From assembly GCA_019802505.1 (NCBI GenBank), contig JAFMOC010000246.1, positions 574,501-638,500 of the forward strand: a stretch of DNA of 64,000 nucleotides. Direction: 5' to 3'. Below are positions 23,250-38,500 of this stretch, in pieces. The position numbers and the translations under genes are program-made. A model generated the notes under the pieces. That model was not told the origin of the DNA. It was given only the letters and a program-made list of their open reading frames with translations, and did no database searches. Within the stretch, counting starts at the first letter, position 1, and each line of letters opens with the position of its first letter. Origin of the DNA: Corydoras sp. C115. Taxonomy: Eukaryota; Chordata; Actinopteri; Siluriformes; Callichthyidae.

Positions 23250-26200
23250 TTATTTTTTTAATAATAATGTCTTATCTTTAATAATACGTGCCTAAGTCCT
23301 CATATGAACATCACCGATCCAATCAGTCAAGGATTTCACTAAATAATCCTCTAAATCAATGAGATTAAGGTACATGGTTTCATTCTAATTTAACAAACTG
23401 TCTCAGTTCTATGTTCTATGACCTGTATCATTTTTTTCCCCCACATCCGAGTATTTAGTTCTTTAAAAAACTACATGCAATTTTCCTGAATCCTAAAAAT
23501 AAGATCCTAAATATACTACAGATCCAGCCTTCACTCTACAATTTTGAGTCCGAGTGATTAACCTGTAAATTTTGCACGTGACTTGGGGATTGACGGCATT
23601 TTTGTTAATTCCTGTTAATTCCATGGTGGTTTTCTTAAATTAATAAATCCATGCAGCTACACATCCGCTGACTCATTTAGCCTCCTGACATCCATCCATC
23701 AACACATCCACTGATCCGTTTAACCTCCCAAAATTCAACTAACAACCCATTTACTGACCTAATCACCAGATGTTTATCCATTTATGGCTCCACTCATCCA
23801 TCCACCTGAACCCAGTAACCCATCCACTCATCCATTCATGTATTCATCTGCCTTTCTTTTGGTCTCTGTGGTATATGAACCAATACACTGATATGAATCT
23901 GCACACAGTTCACATATTTTCTTATGCTATATTATATAAAGTGCAGTACATTATGAGAATTATTATCTGGTAAAGGTTCTAATTCCCGAAATGATTATTA
24001 CTCAAAAAGGAATATTAATAATGGAAACGAATGATCTTTTTCAATTAGATGAAATTAATTACTTTTTAAAGCCACCTTCCAGGCTTTTAATGGTTATGTA
24101 ATAAACAAGAATTTCTTAACATTAATTAAACAGGTTCGCACATTAATCTGCACATGAACAGAAAGTCATTCAGTTCATCATCATCACATTTCTTCTCACC
24201 TAAAATCATTCAGCACGGCTTTAAATATCTCTGTCTGATTTACATAATTATTCAATAACGATGTGCACACACTCACACACACACACACACACACACACAC
24301 CAAACAGCATTTAACTTGTGGTGCAGTTAAACATTAAAATTTGAATGCATTGGAATATTAAAATATAATGAATATTAATGATGATAACCAGCGTCTTAAA
24401 CAACACCTCCCACAAGAAGAAATATGATATCCAGTTTCAATTAAATTTTATTTAATGTTAATTAATTCAATGTATTGAATTGGAGTAAACATATTCATGT
24501 AACATAAATAAAAGTTTTTACTTAAGAAATAAGCACTCCTCATAAGGAGGGTGTCGTTTTATGGGTTAAAATGTCATTTGCATCAACGTTAGTGATTATA
24601 TCTTCTTTTAAATTTCAGTCTCTGTCCTCTAATCCCATCTGACCTCTTCATATTGGCTTAATATTTTCTTTGACATTTGGTTTTACGTGCCACAATGTTT
24701 ACTGAAGTCAAACTATGAAGTGCAGCGGAATTTTTTTTTTTTTTTTTTTTTCATTATAAAAATAGAACCCTTTTCCTGCCATAATCTCATTAAAATGTAC
24801 TCATTATGTGAATGTGATGCACACGGAAACCACTGAGCAATAACCACAAAACATTGATATTTCCATTTGAAAATACATTTTAACTAGGCGAGGACTAGTG
24901 TTGGATATAAAAACTAGAACATGAGAGTTCACAGCGGGCGGCACGGTTGCCTCTCAGCGCTAGGGATTCCTGGTTCGAATCCGTGTTCTCCCCGTGTCCG
25001 CGTGGGTTTCCTCCGGGTTCTCCGGTTTCCTCCCACTGTCCAAAAACATGGATGAAGTCAATTGAGTTCTCCAAATTGCCCCATATAGAGTGTGTCTGTG
25101 TGAGTGAGTGTGTGCCCAGCGATAGATTGGCGTCCTGTCCTGGGTGTATCTGCCCAGCACCCGAAACGTTCTCCCCTGGATGGGCATGGGGAACCCCCCT
25201 GCGACCCTAATATAGGATGAAGCGGAAGATAATGGATTGATGGATGGATGGAGTATTCACAGCTGAAGAAATATCAAATCACTCTCAGAACTAACGATAA
25301 GCTGAGTGTCACCAATGTTTCCAAAGTTAAAACACCGAACCCCCTCCGTGAAAACAGTGACCGGTCGTGTCTGTGACCCCGCAGCTTCGAATGCTGGGTT
25401 GGTAGATTCATTTAGAGGAAGGAAAAGAAAAGACTTAAAAAAGACTCAAAATCTTAAAAGACTATAATCCTATCAAAGACGAAACATCGTTCTTTGTACG
25501 AAGGTCGGGAATCCAACCACTGACGCGTCGTTACACTTGCTGCTTATACAGGTCTGTTCTCGAAAGCTCTTCCATAAACGAATTAAATCTGTGATTCTTT
25601 GTTTATGGGTTTTTCTCCTAAGGTCAAATAAGATCAATATGGACCTGCTCCATAAACTGCTTTCCATTTCCCGACCTCCATCCCGTTCCTGCCCGTCATC
25701 AGAATCACCGAGCTGCAAAGAGCCACTTCCATTTTTCACGTGACTCCTGAATACTGATCACTGTTTAAGATAACGCGATGCTAAACATTTACATTGTGTT
25801 TTTAACGATTATGAGTCAGTTGATTATTATTCAGGTGATTCCTGTGATGTGATTATAACTGTACAGATGTCACATGTAGGGCCTTAGATATTCGATTTCA
25901 GATATAGTGTGAATGTTAGCAGGAAAGACGAGCCTGACAAAGGACACCATGGTGTCCAATGGGGATGAAGTGTGTGGCGTTAGTCATGCTGTGTGATGTG
26001 CGAGACCGCGACCTTGGAGCGCCGAGCCAAACACAGTCTGCATTGTGTTAAAGTCGATAAAAGAGACAACGGTCGGAGCAAAACTGTGTGCATGACTAAA
26101 TATACACCGTAATGTGAAGAGATCTGGCTCCGAGTGAAAAAAACGAGAGAGAGAGAGAGAGTCATTATAACTCTGCTCTTCCTTTCTTACATTACATCGA

Positions 26201-26353
26201 TTTATCATCCCGCTCTTTTTTTTAACCCCTTCGCTCCCACCATCATGTGCGCCCTTATGTCCTGTTAGTCATCTTTAGTCTTATTCTCAGATTAGGGCTT
26301 TTCTTAACTCTTAAATTATATAAAAATACTAATAATTTATACCCTTTTTCTCT

Positions 26354-26390
<37 letters not shown>

Positions 26391-27215
26391 TTTACCTTCA
26401 TTAATTTTTCCCATAAAGCATTTATTAATTATTAATACATTTGCAGCCAATATCAGACAAAAAAAATACTCATTTAGACATGAGATTTCTATTTAAAAAG
26501 AAAAGGAACTGAACCCAGGCGGTTCCCGGTGGATTCCCGGTTCGAATCCTGATCTGGGCGGAGTTTCCATGTTCTCCCCGTGTCCGTGTGGGTTTCCTCC
26601 GGGTTCTCCGGTTTCCTCCCACAGTCCAAAAACATGGGACAAGAATTCTTGTCAATCGAATTCTCCAAAATTACCCCATATATGTGCCCAGAGATGAATT
26701 GGCGTCCTGTCCTGGGTGTATCTGCCCAGCGCCGGAAATGTTCTCCCCTGGATGGGCATGGGGAACCCCCACCCCTCCCGCGATGGATGGATGGATGAAT
26801 GGAAATGAAACCTGGTCCTGCTTGTGTGAGGTGACCGTACAACCCTCTGTATCACTCAATGTATAATCAATGGTTGTATTAAAGCAGAACAATAACATCT
26901 GTTATTGTTATTATGAATTAATTATGAATTGATGCATTATAGAAGCAGCATGGTTGCATAAAGGGCAGCGCCTCACACCTCACACCTCACACCTCACACC
27001 TCACAGTAAGAAGCAAATCCTGCGTTTACTGGAAGGGGAATTTATTTATATTTTAAAAACCTGCCGATGGATAAGCTGGAGACTTTATTACTCCCATAAC
27101 CGTATCACTTGTGAAAGTTCAATTTGAGATACAGCCAGTGAGATGCTTCCCAGATGTTAAACTTCTAAATAAGTAAACATACTCCCTTACATAGGAGAAA
27201 ATGTAATTATTTCTA

Positions 27216-27311
<96 letters not shown>

Positions 27312-30015
27312 GGAAAGAGCAGCCGGGTCAAGTGCATGGAGTTATTGCTTCTGCCCGTTTGCCTCGGGGGAATGAGACCGGCACCATCCACACGCAGACC
27401 GCCATAATCTCATCCCACAATAATCTGGGGTTAGTACCAGAGGGGAAAATCAGAGGTGAACATAAGCCACCTCAATATCAGCAAAGTTCAATTGAGTTAG
27501 GGGGGTAAAGCACGCAGTGCAGGAATATGCACTGCCCCGCTCGGTTTCATCAGCGAACCTCTGCTTGCTCACCGGAACTGGCAGATCGGGGATTTAGTGT
27601 GTTTGTTTTTAATTGCCTCTTGCCACATTGCATCTGCGAGCCATGCTTTTGGAGATTAAAATGCATGTATTTTGTTCCACTGCCCACAGCATCATTAAAC
27701 TCTAATAGAAACTATGTTTAATCATCTTGAATATCGCGGCTCCAACAAAGAATATAGTAAAGCAGTTTATTCATTCATTCATTCATTCACTATCTTCCGC
27801 TTTATCCTCTATTAGGGTCGTGGGGGCGGGAGGGGGGGGGTTCCCCATGCCCATCCAGGGGAGAACGTTTCGGGCGCTGGGCAGATACACCCAGGACAGG
27901 ACGCCAATCTATCGCTGGGCATAAAGCAGTTTATTTTCCATCCAAACACCACCATACAGTATATGTAAGCAGCGAAGATAAATCACGAGATACTAACAAA
28001 ACCGCTCCAGTGTTGCATTATTCCCTGAATGAAATGAACCCCAAAGACTTGACGTGGTTGAACCGGTGTTTAAAACGTGACGGAATACATCAAACCTTAT
28101 TTATTAATACACTGAGCTATAGTAACCTCTTTATCCGTGTGCAACGGGTCCTGATGCTGATCCGATGGAATACGATTGCAGGGTATCACACACACTTTAA
28201 ATTAGCTTACACCTAAAAGCTTTTCGAGAACACAGTACACAGTACGCAGCACGTAACGCCTGTATGGAGAAGGGAAAAAAAACCTGAAGCACTCGGGTTC
28301 GACCAGCAACTGTAAATATGCAAGATATTTATTAATAAAAAATGAAAATACCGGGCGGCACGGTGGCTTAGTGGTTGGCATGTCCTCCTCTCAGCACTAG
28401 GGATTCGAATCCCCATCTAGGTGGAGTTTCCATGTTTTCCCCGTGTCCGCGTGGGTTTCCTCCAGGTTCTCTGGTTTCCTCCCACAGTCCAAAAACATGG
28501 ATCAAAGTCAATTGAGTTCTCCAAATTGCCCCATATAGAGTGTGTCTGTGTCTGTGTGAGTGAGTGTGTGCCCAGTGAAAGATTGGTATCTTGTCCTGGG
28601 TGCATCTGCCCAGCGCCCGAAACGTTCTCCCCTGGATGGGCATAGGGAACCCCCCGCGACCCTAATATAGGATAAAGCGGATGATAATGTATGTATGGAA
28701 TGAAAATACCCCAGTGATGTCATTCGGAATTCAATACACAGGAGGTTGTGTTTAAAATGATTAACTTTTATTGTAATTGAAATATGGCGGCACGGTGGCT
28801 TAGTGGTCAGCACGTTCGCCTCTCAGCGCTAGGGGTACCCGGTTCGAATCCCCATCTGGGTGGAGTTTCCATGTTCTCCCCGTGTCTGCGTGGGTTTCCT
28901 CCGGGTTCTCCGGTTTCCTCCCACAGTCCAAAAACATGGATCAAGTTAATTGAATTCTCAAAAATTGCCCCATATAGAGTGTGTTTGTGTGAGTGAGTGT
29001 CTGCCCAGCGATGGATTGGCGCCCTGTCCTGGGTGTATCTGCCCAGCCCCCGAGATGTTCTCCCCTGGATGGGCAGAGGAAACCCACGCGGACACGGGGA
29101 GAACATGGAAACTCCACCCAGATGGGGATTCGAACCGGGATTCCCTTAGTGCTAAACCACTAAGCCACTAAGAATTTAAATATAAATGGTCTATTGTTGT
29201 CTGTTAGGTGGTCGAGCAAATGTCCACAAACGAAAAACATCAAGACATAACTGCATTGTTACCTTAAGAACAAATCCGGGGTATGAACACAACGTTGAAC
29301 AAATGCACTCAGATGAGGAACAGCCTCAGCCACGAGGCGCTGGGTTGTTTCCACTCTATCTATCTCTCTTTCTCAGACTAATGGGGTCGGCTCCCCCACT
29401 GGCTGTCAGGAATACACGGCAAACATGATGCATCATCCCAGTCCCATCCGATACCCCCTTTAGACCGAATACCACCTTGCTTCTGACAACTCCCCCGCCC
29501 CTCGGCTTCATCTCTACCAATGGCAGAGAACAAACTCAGCATGACTGAATGCAGCTGCCCCGCTGGACGGAAGCGCAATCCCAGAATACGACGGACGCAA
29601 AAAGTCATTAGAGCAGCCGGCGGTGAAGAGACGGCCGGCGGGGAGTCACGGGTCAGCGGGCACTTTTTCGAGCACGCCATTCTCTGGGGAAGAGTGAAGC
29701 TGCTGAGCTTCGGCAGGGAGTCGACCATAATGGAGGGGGGTTAGTGTGAAAGGCAGCTGCTGTTCCGAATTAGATGTATGATTAATCATATCACCAGAAC
29801 GTTTAAAGAGGTTTGGACAATTACTGGAGGCTCCGGTAATTAAACGACTTCTACCATTATACGTGCCTGAAATGGAAATCGGAAAGAAATCCTAAACCTG
29901 GCCAACCATGCACTCAGTTATGCATTTATTAATGGCTTCAAAAAGGAATTTTGATGTCCTACAACCCACCATCAGTGTGCCAAAACTATTTACATCAATG
30001 GATACACACACATAT

Positions 30016-30114
<99 letters not shown>

Positions 30115-31838
30115 TTCATTCATTCATTCATTATCTCCCGCTTTATCCTCTAATAGGGTCGCGGTGGGGTTCCCCATGCCCATCCAGGGGAGAACGTTTC
30201 GGGCGCTCGGCAGATACACCCAGGACAGGGCGCCAATCCATCGCTGGGCACACACTAACTCACACACACACACACTCTATATGGGGCAATTTCGAGAATT
30301 CAATTGACTTGACACAACGTGCTAACCACTAAGCCACCGTGCCACCCTTATGCATATATAATGTAATTAATATAATACAAAATCTAATTGTTATTTAATA
30401 TTAATATTCAATTGAAATGTTCTGTTTGGTTGAGGTTTGGTGTGGAAGCACCTGACAGGTTATTTAGATCTAACATCTAAAAAACCTACAACAAAAATTA
30501 CAAGCAAGGCCCTTTATCAACATTTAAATTCATTTATGTGCTTGAAAGTAAACGGCCCAAAACGTCCACAGACAAAATCTAAAACCTTATATGATGCTTA
30601 TATGATGCTTTTCGATGCTTTATATTCAGGCTACTGACACATTGTTATTCATTAATTTAAGTAGTAATACAAATAAGCTAGGTTTAATTTTAAACTCCAT
30701 CAGTTCATCATTGTTGCACAATTAAACCCACAATGATCTGGCGGGCCGCTCCGATCCGACCTCTTTTCTTTTGTGCTAATCTGATGGCCTTTAGCACCAT
30801 CTGCTAAATAAGAGCTGATTTGTGGCGTGCATCAGTCCTTAATCTCTCTAACACCTATCCACTCAGATCAATCCTAAATACCCCAACCCACTCCTCTGAA
30901 CTCATCTCGCATTTATCCCTTAATCCCAGCTTTTACACCTTCCCACAATTCAGACTGTTCGCTTTCTAATCTGGACTACCCCCCCCCCCCCAAAAAAAAA
31001 TAAAAAAACCCACACACAAAAAGAAAAACTTTACAAACGAACCACCTTCTCCAGGCTGCTGAGCAATGGAACCCATGCCCTTCTTACTGTGAGGTAAAAT
31101 AAAATAAAATTAAATTAAATTAAAATAAGGGTGGCACGGTGGCTTAGTGGTTAGCATGTTCTCCTCTCAGCGCTGGGGAATCCCGCTTCAAATCCCAATC
31201 TGGGTGGAGTTTCCATGTCCTCCCCGTGTCCGCGTGGGTTTCCACCAGGTTCTCCGGTTTCCTCCCACAGTCCAAAAACATGGATCAAGGTCAATTGAAG
31301 TCTCCAAATTGCCCCATATAGAGTGTCTGTGTGAGAGTGAGTGTGTGTCCAGCGATAAATTGGCGCTCTATCCTGGGTGTATCTGCCCAGCGCCCGAGAC
31401 GTTCTTTATATTTTCCATCCATCCATTATCTTCATCTCTATTAGGGTCATGGGGGGGGGGGGAGTTCCCCATGCCCCACCAGGGGAGAACGTCTCGGGCG
31501 CTGGGCAGATACACCAAGGACAGGAAGCCAATCTATCGCTGGGCACACACTCACACAGACACACACACACACACACACACACTCTCTCTATATGGGAGAA
31601 TTTTGGAGAATTTAATTGACCTTGATCCATGTTTTTGGACTGTGGGAGGAAACCGGAGAACCCGGAGGAAACCCACACGGACACGGGGAGAACATGGAAC
31701 TCCGCCAACACAGGTAATGTGTGACATTATTTTATATACTTATAAACTTATTGAATGTTTCTATGGATACGTGTTCTCTGTCGTTTGTTCTCGATCATTA
31801 AGAGGTACCACTCGGAATTTCGTTGTATCATGTACAAT

Positions 31839-31889
<51 letters not shown>

Positions 31890-33839
31890 AGCTCTAACCA
31901 GTGTGAAATTCTGCCACCCACAATTCTCTACCAACATGTGATTACTTTAACCCGCCGTTAACAGCACACACATCAAAGATCACAGTTTTTAAATTACAGT
32001 GAAATTGCCGTAGCCCTAAGATTCTGAAGTGAGCCTGCAGTCTCTATGAAAGACGAAGCGTGTGTCACTGTGGGGCTGACGGCTGCTCTTTCACTCGCTG
32101 AATTGAAGAAATGAACTTCAGACACTCTGCCACAGCCCATCTTCCACCATGCACATTTCCATCTGTTCTGAGCTGCCGACATATTCACTCACTGACTTTC
32201 TCTCCCACTTTTCACTCCTCTCACTCCCCATGCATCTTTTTTCCCCCTTTCTTTCTTCAACCCCCCCCTCTGGAGAACTCTCTCCGCTAATGCTTGCTGA
32301 CACCGAAGTCTGGAGGCAACACTCCCATTCTCCCTACACGCACGCCGGACGTTTTATGGCCTACAGAGCCTGAAGCAGAACACACACACACACAGACAAT
32401 TATCGGAGAAAATTGTGCTTATAGATCGCAAACATTTATACACACACAAACACAAGCTATATAATTACCTAAACATGTAATTACAGATAAAAAAAAACAC
32501 AATAGTTGTGTTCAATAATAGCATTCAAACAATAAACAACAAAACCCACTTTATTATTATTATTTTTTTAAATATTGTGTACTGTGATACAATATAGTAA
32601 ATTATTCATTCATTCATTCATTCATTCATTCATCATCTCTCCGCTTTATCCTCTATTAGGGTCGCGGTGGGGTTCCCCATGCCCATCCAGGGGAGAACGT
32701 CTCGGGCGCTGGGCAGATACACCCAGGACAGAGCGCCAATCCATCGCTGGGCACACGCACTCACACAGACACACTCTATATGGGGCAATTTTGAGAATTC
32801 AATTGACTTGATCAATGTTTTTGGACTGTGGGAGGAAACCGGAGAACCCGGAGGAAACCCACGCAGACACCGGGAGAACATGGAAACTCCACCCAGATGG
32901 GGATTCGAACCGGGAATCCCTAGCGCTGAGAGGTGAAGGTGCTAACCACTGAGCCACCATAGCCAGCTCATAGTAAATTATTGCGAAAAAAAAATCGCAG
33001 TTTATATAAATCACTATTTAAATTATTGGCAATAAAATGCTGTCACGACACGGTGGCTTAGTGGTTTAGCACGTTCTCCTCTCAGCACTAGGGGTTTCCG
33101 GTTCGAATCCCCATCTGGGTGGAGTTTGCATGTCCTCCCCGTGTCCGCGTGGGTTTCCTCCGGGTTCTCCGGTTTCCTCTCACAGTCCAAAAACATGGAT
33201 CAAGTCAATTGAGTTCTCCAAATTGCCCCATATAGAGTGTGTCTGTGTGAGTGAGTGTGTGCCCAGCGATGGATTGGCGCCCTGTCCTGGGTGTATCTGC
33301 CCAGCGCCCGAAACGTTCTCCCCTGGATGGGCATGGGGAACCCCACCACGACCCTAATATAGAATAAAGCTGAAGATAAAGGATGGATAGAAAATGCTGT
33401 CACGAGCTACTGAGCTAAATTACTATTTAGGAACAACAGTGAAAATGTTTCCTCAGAATTAATGATTATATATTATTGATTATATTATTATATATCATGT
33501 ATAACCATCAGCATTTTTCTCAAGTGTACTTAATTGTGATTTAAATTACAAATACATTTAAAATACACAAATTAGCCCTGACACCAGACACTAAACATCA
33601 ATACAATCAAAGATTTAGATATCATTAACATTTAACATTAAAATAAGTAACATCATCATCATCATCATCATCATCATCGTGAACTTTTGAGGCACAGCTG
33701 GACGATGTACTGTATGTCTATAACAGTTCTAATGGTAGCTTATCTGTTAATGGCATGTTAAATACTGAGTGTTAGTTAGTGGGTTGTTGTGAGAAGAATG
33801 AGTTTTGCAGTTTATAATTTTCTGGCGATAAATCCCAAG

Positions 33840-33896
<57 letters not shown>

Positions 33897-35533
33897 AGAA
33901 TCGTTCATGCTTCACCGTGATGACCCTTAGCAGAGTACTAGTCATACTGTCAGCATGAGAACATAGCTGTGTTGTCGGGGCGCACTGTGTTTCAAGCATG
34001 TGTTTGTCTAAAGCAGTGTCAAAGATGAAATGAGGGGGAACAGAGGCAGAAATTTAGGCCATGCCTTTCTGCTCCCTGCTGATCCGCCGGCAACACCATG
34101 TCAGAGCACCTCAGACCCACTTACTTGGAAAGATGCGAAAAAAGGAAATGTCATGGTGCAAAGAGAGAGAAAAAAAAAACAAAACACAATACATAACTGT
34201 AACAAAAGGGAAAATCATCAGATGCTGAAGTTTCAACAGAAATCTTACATTTTAAGACACTTTATATGTTTAGAATGACCACTAATTAGAGAACATTTAA
34301 TCAGCATGAATATAAAAAAATGCTGTTGGAATTTAAAAAGTGGCATTTATTATCCATCCTTCCATTATCTTCCGCTTTATCCTCTACTAGGTCGTGTGGG
34401 GGGGGGTTCCCCATGCCCATCCAGGGGAGAACGTTTCGGGTGCTTGGCAGATACACCCAGGAAAGGGCGCCAATCTATCACTGGGCATACATTCACTCAC
34501 ACAGAGACACTCCATATGGGGCAATTTGAAGAATTCAATTGACTTGATCCATGTTTTTGGACTGTGGGAGGAAACCGGAGAACCCGGAGGAAACCCACAC
34601 GGACATGGGGAGAACATGAAAACACCACCCAGATTGGGATTCGAACGGGGAATCCCTAGCGCTGAGAGGAAAACATGCCAAACCACTAAGCTAAACCACT
34701 GCGCCGCCCGGAATAAACATCATTCATTCATTACCCGCTTTATCCTCTATTAGGGTCGCGGTGGGGTTCCCCATGCCCATGACCCAGGACAAATCTAGCA
34801 TGAAATTAGTCCAACTTTTGGTCATAACCAATGATTCATTTTACCTCGCAGTGAGGTAGTCGATACACTTTTACCTTTGCTTTTCGCCAACTAAAGATTT
34901 GGAATATCATTGTATCTCCAGAGTCTTGTTTTAAGCCCTGTGTGGTTTGTTTCTTTCATTTCATACATTTCTAATTATCACCATGATGTGTGGACTATGA
35001 CATGTCCTGTCTCTTAGCTGCCCAAATCACACATTAAGATAAATGAGAATGCAAATACACCTCATCTTAACAAATTGGAAGGAAATAAATAAAGGTACAA
35101 CATACACCTCTGTCAGATAATGACCATAAATGTTCAGGCTTGCAAGGTTTGTGTTAAAAAAGCTAGAGAGACAGAGAGAGAGAGAGAGAGAGAGGGCTGC
35201 ACATCAGTAAATCTGAAGCATATGGTGTACTACATGGGGGAGTTGGACACCAGAATAGTTCCAGCTTGTCTTGTATTAAGGACCGTACACACATAAATCA
35301 TACAAAACTGATACTTTACCAACAACACAAATTATACGGGTAAACTGGCAAGACACAAAACTCACGACGCTGAGTGGGATGTAGGTTTGCGAGTCTTTTA
35401 GGCTCATGAGGCAAAAACATCACTGAAATATAACAATCCATCAACCCAACAGCAAACAGACTGATATTTGATTTTGCACTAAAGGCTATGGCACTTAAAA
35501 CCAAAAAACTTCACATGATTATTACACATTTGT

Positions 35534-35567
<34 letters not shown>

Positions 35568-38500
35568 CTCCGGGTTCTCCGGTTTATATCCCATAGTATA
35601 AAAATATGGATATAAGTCAATTCTCCAATATGGCGGCCATATGGCTTGGTGGTCAGCACTATTGGTTCGAATCCCCATCTGGGTGGAGTTTCCATGTGTC
35701 TCCCCCGTGTCTGTGTGGGTTTCCCCGGGTTCTCCGGTTTCCTCCCACATCCAAAAACATGGATCAAGTCAATTCCCCAAATTGCCCCATATGGAGTGTG
35801 TATGCGTGCGTGTGTGTTTGTGTGAGTGAGTGTGTGCCCAGCGATAAGATTGCCCCCCTGTCCTGGGTGTATCTGCCCAGCGCCCGAAATGTTCTCCCTT
35901 GGATGGGCATGGGGAACCCCACCGCGACCCTAATGTAGGACAAAGCGGAAGATAATGAATGAAAAATAAATAAATAAATAAATAAATAAAATAAAAAATA
36001 TATATATATAAGACATATATAAATAAGACAAATTTCGCCATTTTATAGTGACAGAAAATCACTTTGTAATATTTAAAATATTATAAGTAAATCAAGTTGG
36101 CTAAAGGATTAATGTAGGAATGCATTGTAATAAAGGTTGTGATTTATAGCCCTAGTTAATTTAAGAGTAACTAAGTCTTCATAATCACCTTTTATATCTG
36201 GTTTAGTCATAATTCCAACTATAGACAGTGATAACCACATACATTCAACCATAACCTTAACCTCACTCTTTTCAGCAATTGGCTGGAGTTGCTCTATATT
36301 GACGGGGGGGCAGAGGAATGCCATGATTCACACAAGACAGCAGGGGCAATTAAGCTCCTCCAGGATTCCTGGTCACAGATGGCTGTGGCATCATTGGATT
36401 GCAAACTGGCAGTGTCTCAGTAAAAAGCCAAACACTTGACTGTTGCACCGTTGTGGAATCCTTAAGCGCAGAATTTCACATCGATGTTTGAAACGAGCTA
36501 AAACAGCTTGATCGCAGGAAGGAGAAGTCTGGGGGTGTTACGATCAACCGATGCCATATTAGATTTTAATGCAGAAGACACCGGGGGAAACACAGCCATA
36601 GCATGTGACAGGACATGACCTTAACTCAAAACAATGTTCCAACAGGGAACATTGGGAAGGGCTGGGTATTTAAACATATAGGTAAGTCACAAGACGGGAG
36701 AACACAGCTGAACCGGATTAAATGGGTTTACCAGGAGAAAAGTGTAAACTAATTACACAAAGAACACACGGCCTCAACAGATCATCCCGAATGACAAACA
36801 CGGTCCAAATATGAGGCGCTGATGAACGGTCCAGAAGAGCCGTCAGTACCACCAGCAACCGACAGAGGGCGGTCGCTGTGGGTGGTCAAAATGGGTGTAC
36901 AGTGGGCGTCTGGTTGGGTAATGGTGCTTTCGGATTTGTGTTTTTTTCAGCGGCACATGAGTCCACATCTCGGGACTCTCCAAAAGTACCAATAACTGCA
37001 CTCATCTGCCCCCTCCCCCCCACCTACTGAGGACCAATTTACAGCTGTTGGAAGGTCATAGGGTCAAAACACTGATGGATTTAGGGCTGTGTGGGTGCAT
37101 CAATTTTACCCCTGACAGAAGGTCTTTCTACGGTGATGGCTTTCTAATTGTGTGTGTGTGTGTGTGTGCATGAGGAAGAAGGTTGCTCGGGGGTGGGGGT
37201 AATGTTACAGCTTTCAGGGATGTAAACCATGAAATGTGTGTATGTGTGTGTGTCTTCACATCCATGTCGTGGCTATTGTGTGCAAGTGTCAAGTGTGAAA
37301 GCGAGAGGCCAGAGGCTTTTACCCGTTCAGATACACCACACCTCCCACGATGGCAACGCTGTTCAGGGTTGCCGTGGAGAAAAAAAAAGCGGCAGCATAA
37401 AGAGGAGCGCGTCGGCGTACATGGGATTAATCAATAAGTGTCGGCGGTAGATTAATTATGCGGCCTGGAAGACATACTGGCTGAAATTATGAAGACAGAG
37501 AATCCAATAAAGGGGTTTAGGCTGCAATTCGGCTCAGTGATAAAACACACACCAGGTATCGAGCTCCGCCGGTTGATTCATAAAGATTGAAATGACTCGG
37601 AAAATGAATAAAAATGAACTGTTTAAGAGCCGAATGCATCAACAGCGTCACGTCTATGACACATTGTCTTTAAAATTGACTAACTGTACGACCATTAGAC
37701 ACGTCAATAGACTTCGAAGATCCACCATTAACTACAGAAGCAACACTTTCGATTGATTTCCTTTAAGAGGGGAACAAGGGCCTCTGCTTTTGATCCTGGG
37801 CTCCAAAAACATTTTTTAAAGTGCACGGCGATGGCATTAGATTATTTTTGTTTTGCAACGAAGAAATGAGGTTACTGAGCACTTACAATGACTGCGAAAG
37901 CCACTTTTGGCTACATTCTTAGGTACATCTCCTTGTTACGAAACTCCTTGCTGTCCATTTGATCAGTTTAATTTACTAAAAACCTTCCATCAACATCCTG
38001 TCCGCAGCATCCTGTAAACACTGATGAAGGAGTAGTGGATGACTAATACAAACTGCAGCAATAAATGAACTACTGTCTCTGATTCAGCATCTCCGAGGTG
38101 GAGCCATAAGCTAGATGGGTGCCATAAAGTGTACAGTGCAGGGGCGTCGTTAGACCCGGGCTTTTGGGGCTATAGCCCCGGATGTTTGGTCAGTAGCCAC
38201 GGATCAAATGAGAGCATCTTTCTCTGGCCGCCTCTCCTCCAGGAGCGGGATCGAACGACGGAGTCACCGTCAGCTGGTTGTGCTTCTAAGCTGTATGTTG
38301 GCTGTAAAGAGCAGCTTCTCAGCTTTCATATACCGTTAGAATTTTTCTGAAGGCGCAAACGTTACGGTATTTCGGTTAAAACTGTCTCACAGACATATTT
38401 CATATGTTATTTAATTTGATCCAATATAACTAATAAATGCGCTAGGGATTCCCGGTTCGAATCCCCATCTGGGTGGAGTTTCCATGTTCTCCCCGTGTCT

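Noticed and set aside
23685..23850. Possible CRISPR-like or satellite array of CATCCA repeats
   Set aside because: Units are irregular and short, with no repeat-spacer order. It is degenerate simple sequence in a vertebrate intron.
25473..25739. 88-codon minus frame as a possible upstream sh2d3c exon
   Set aside because: No family motif, its GTG start is an ORF-scan artefact, and no suitable donor giving phase 0 was seen.
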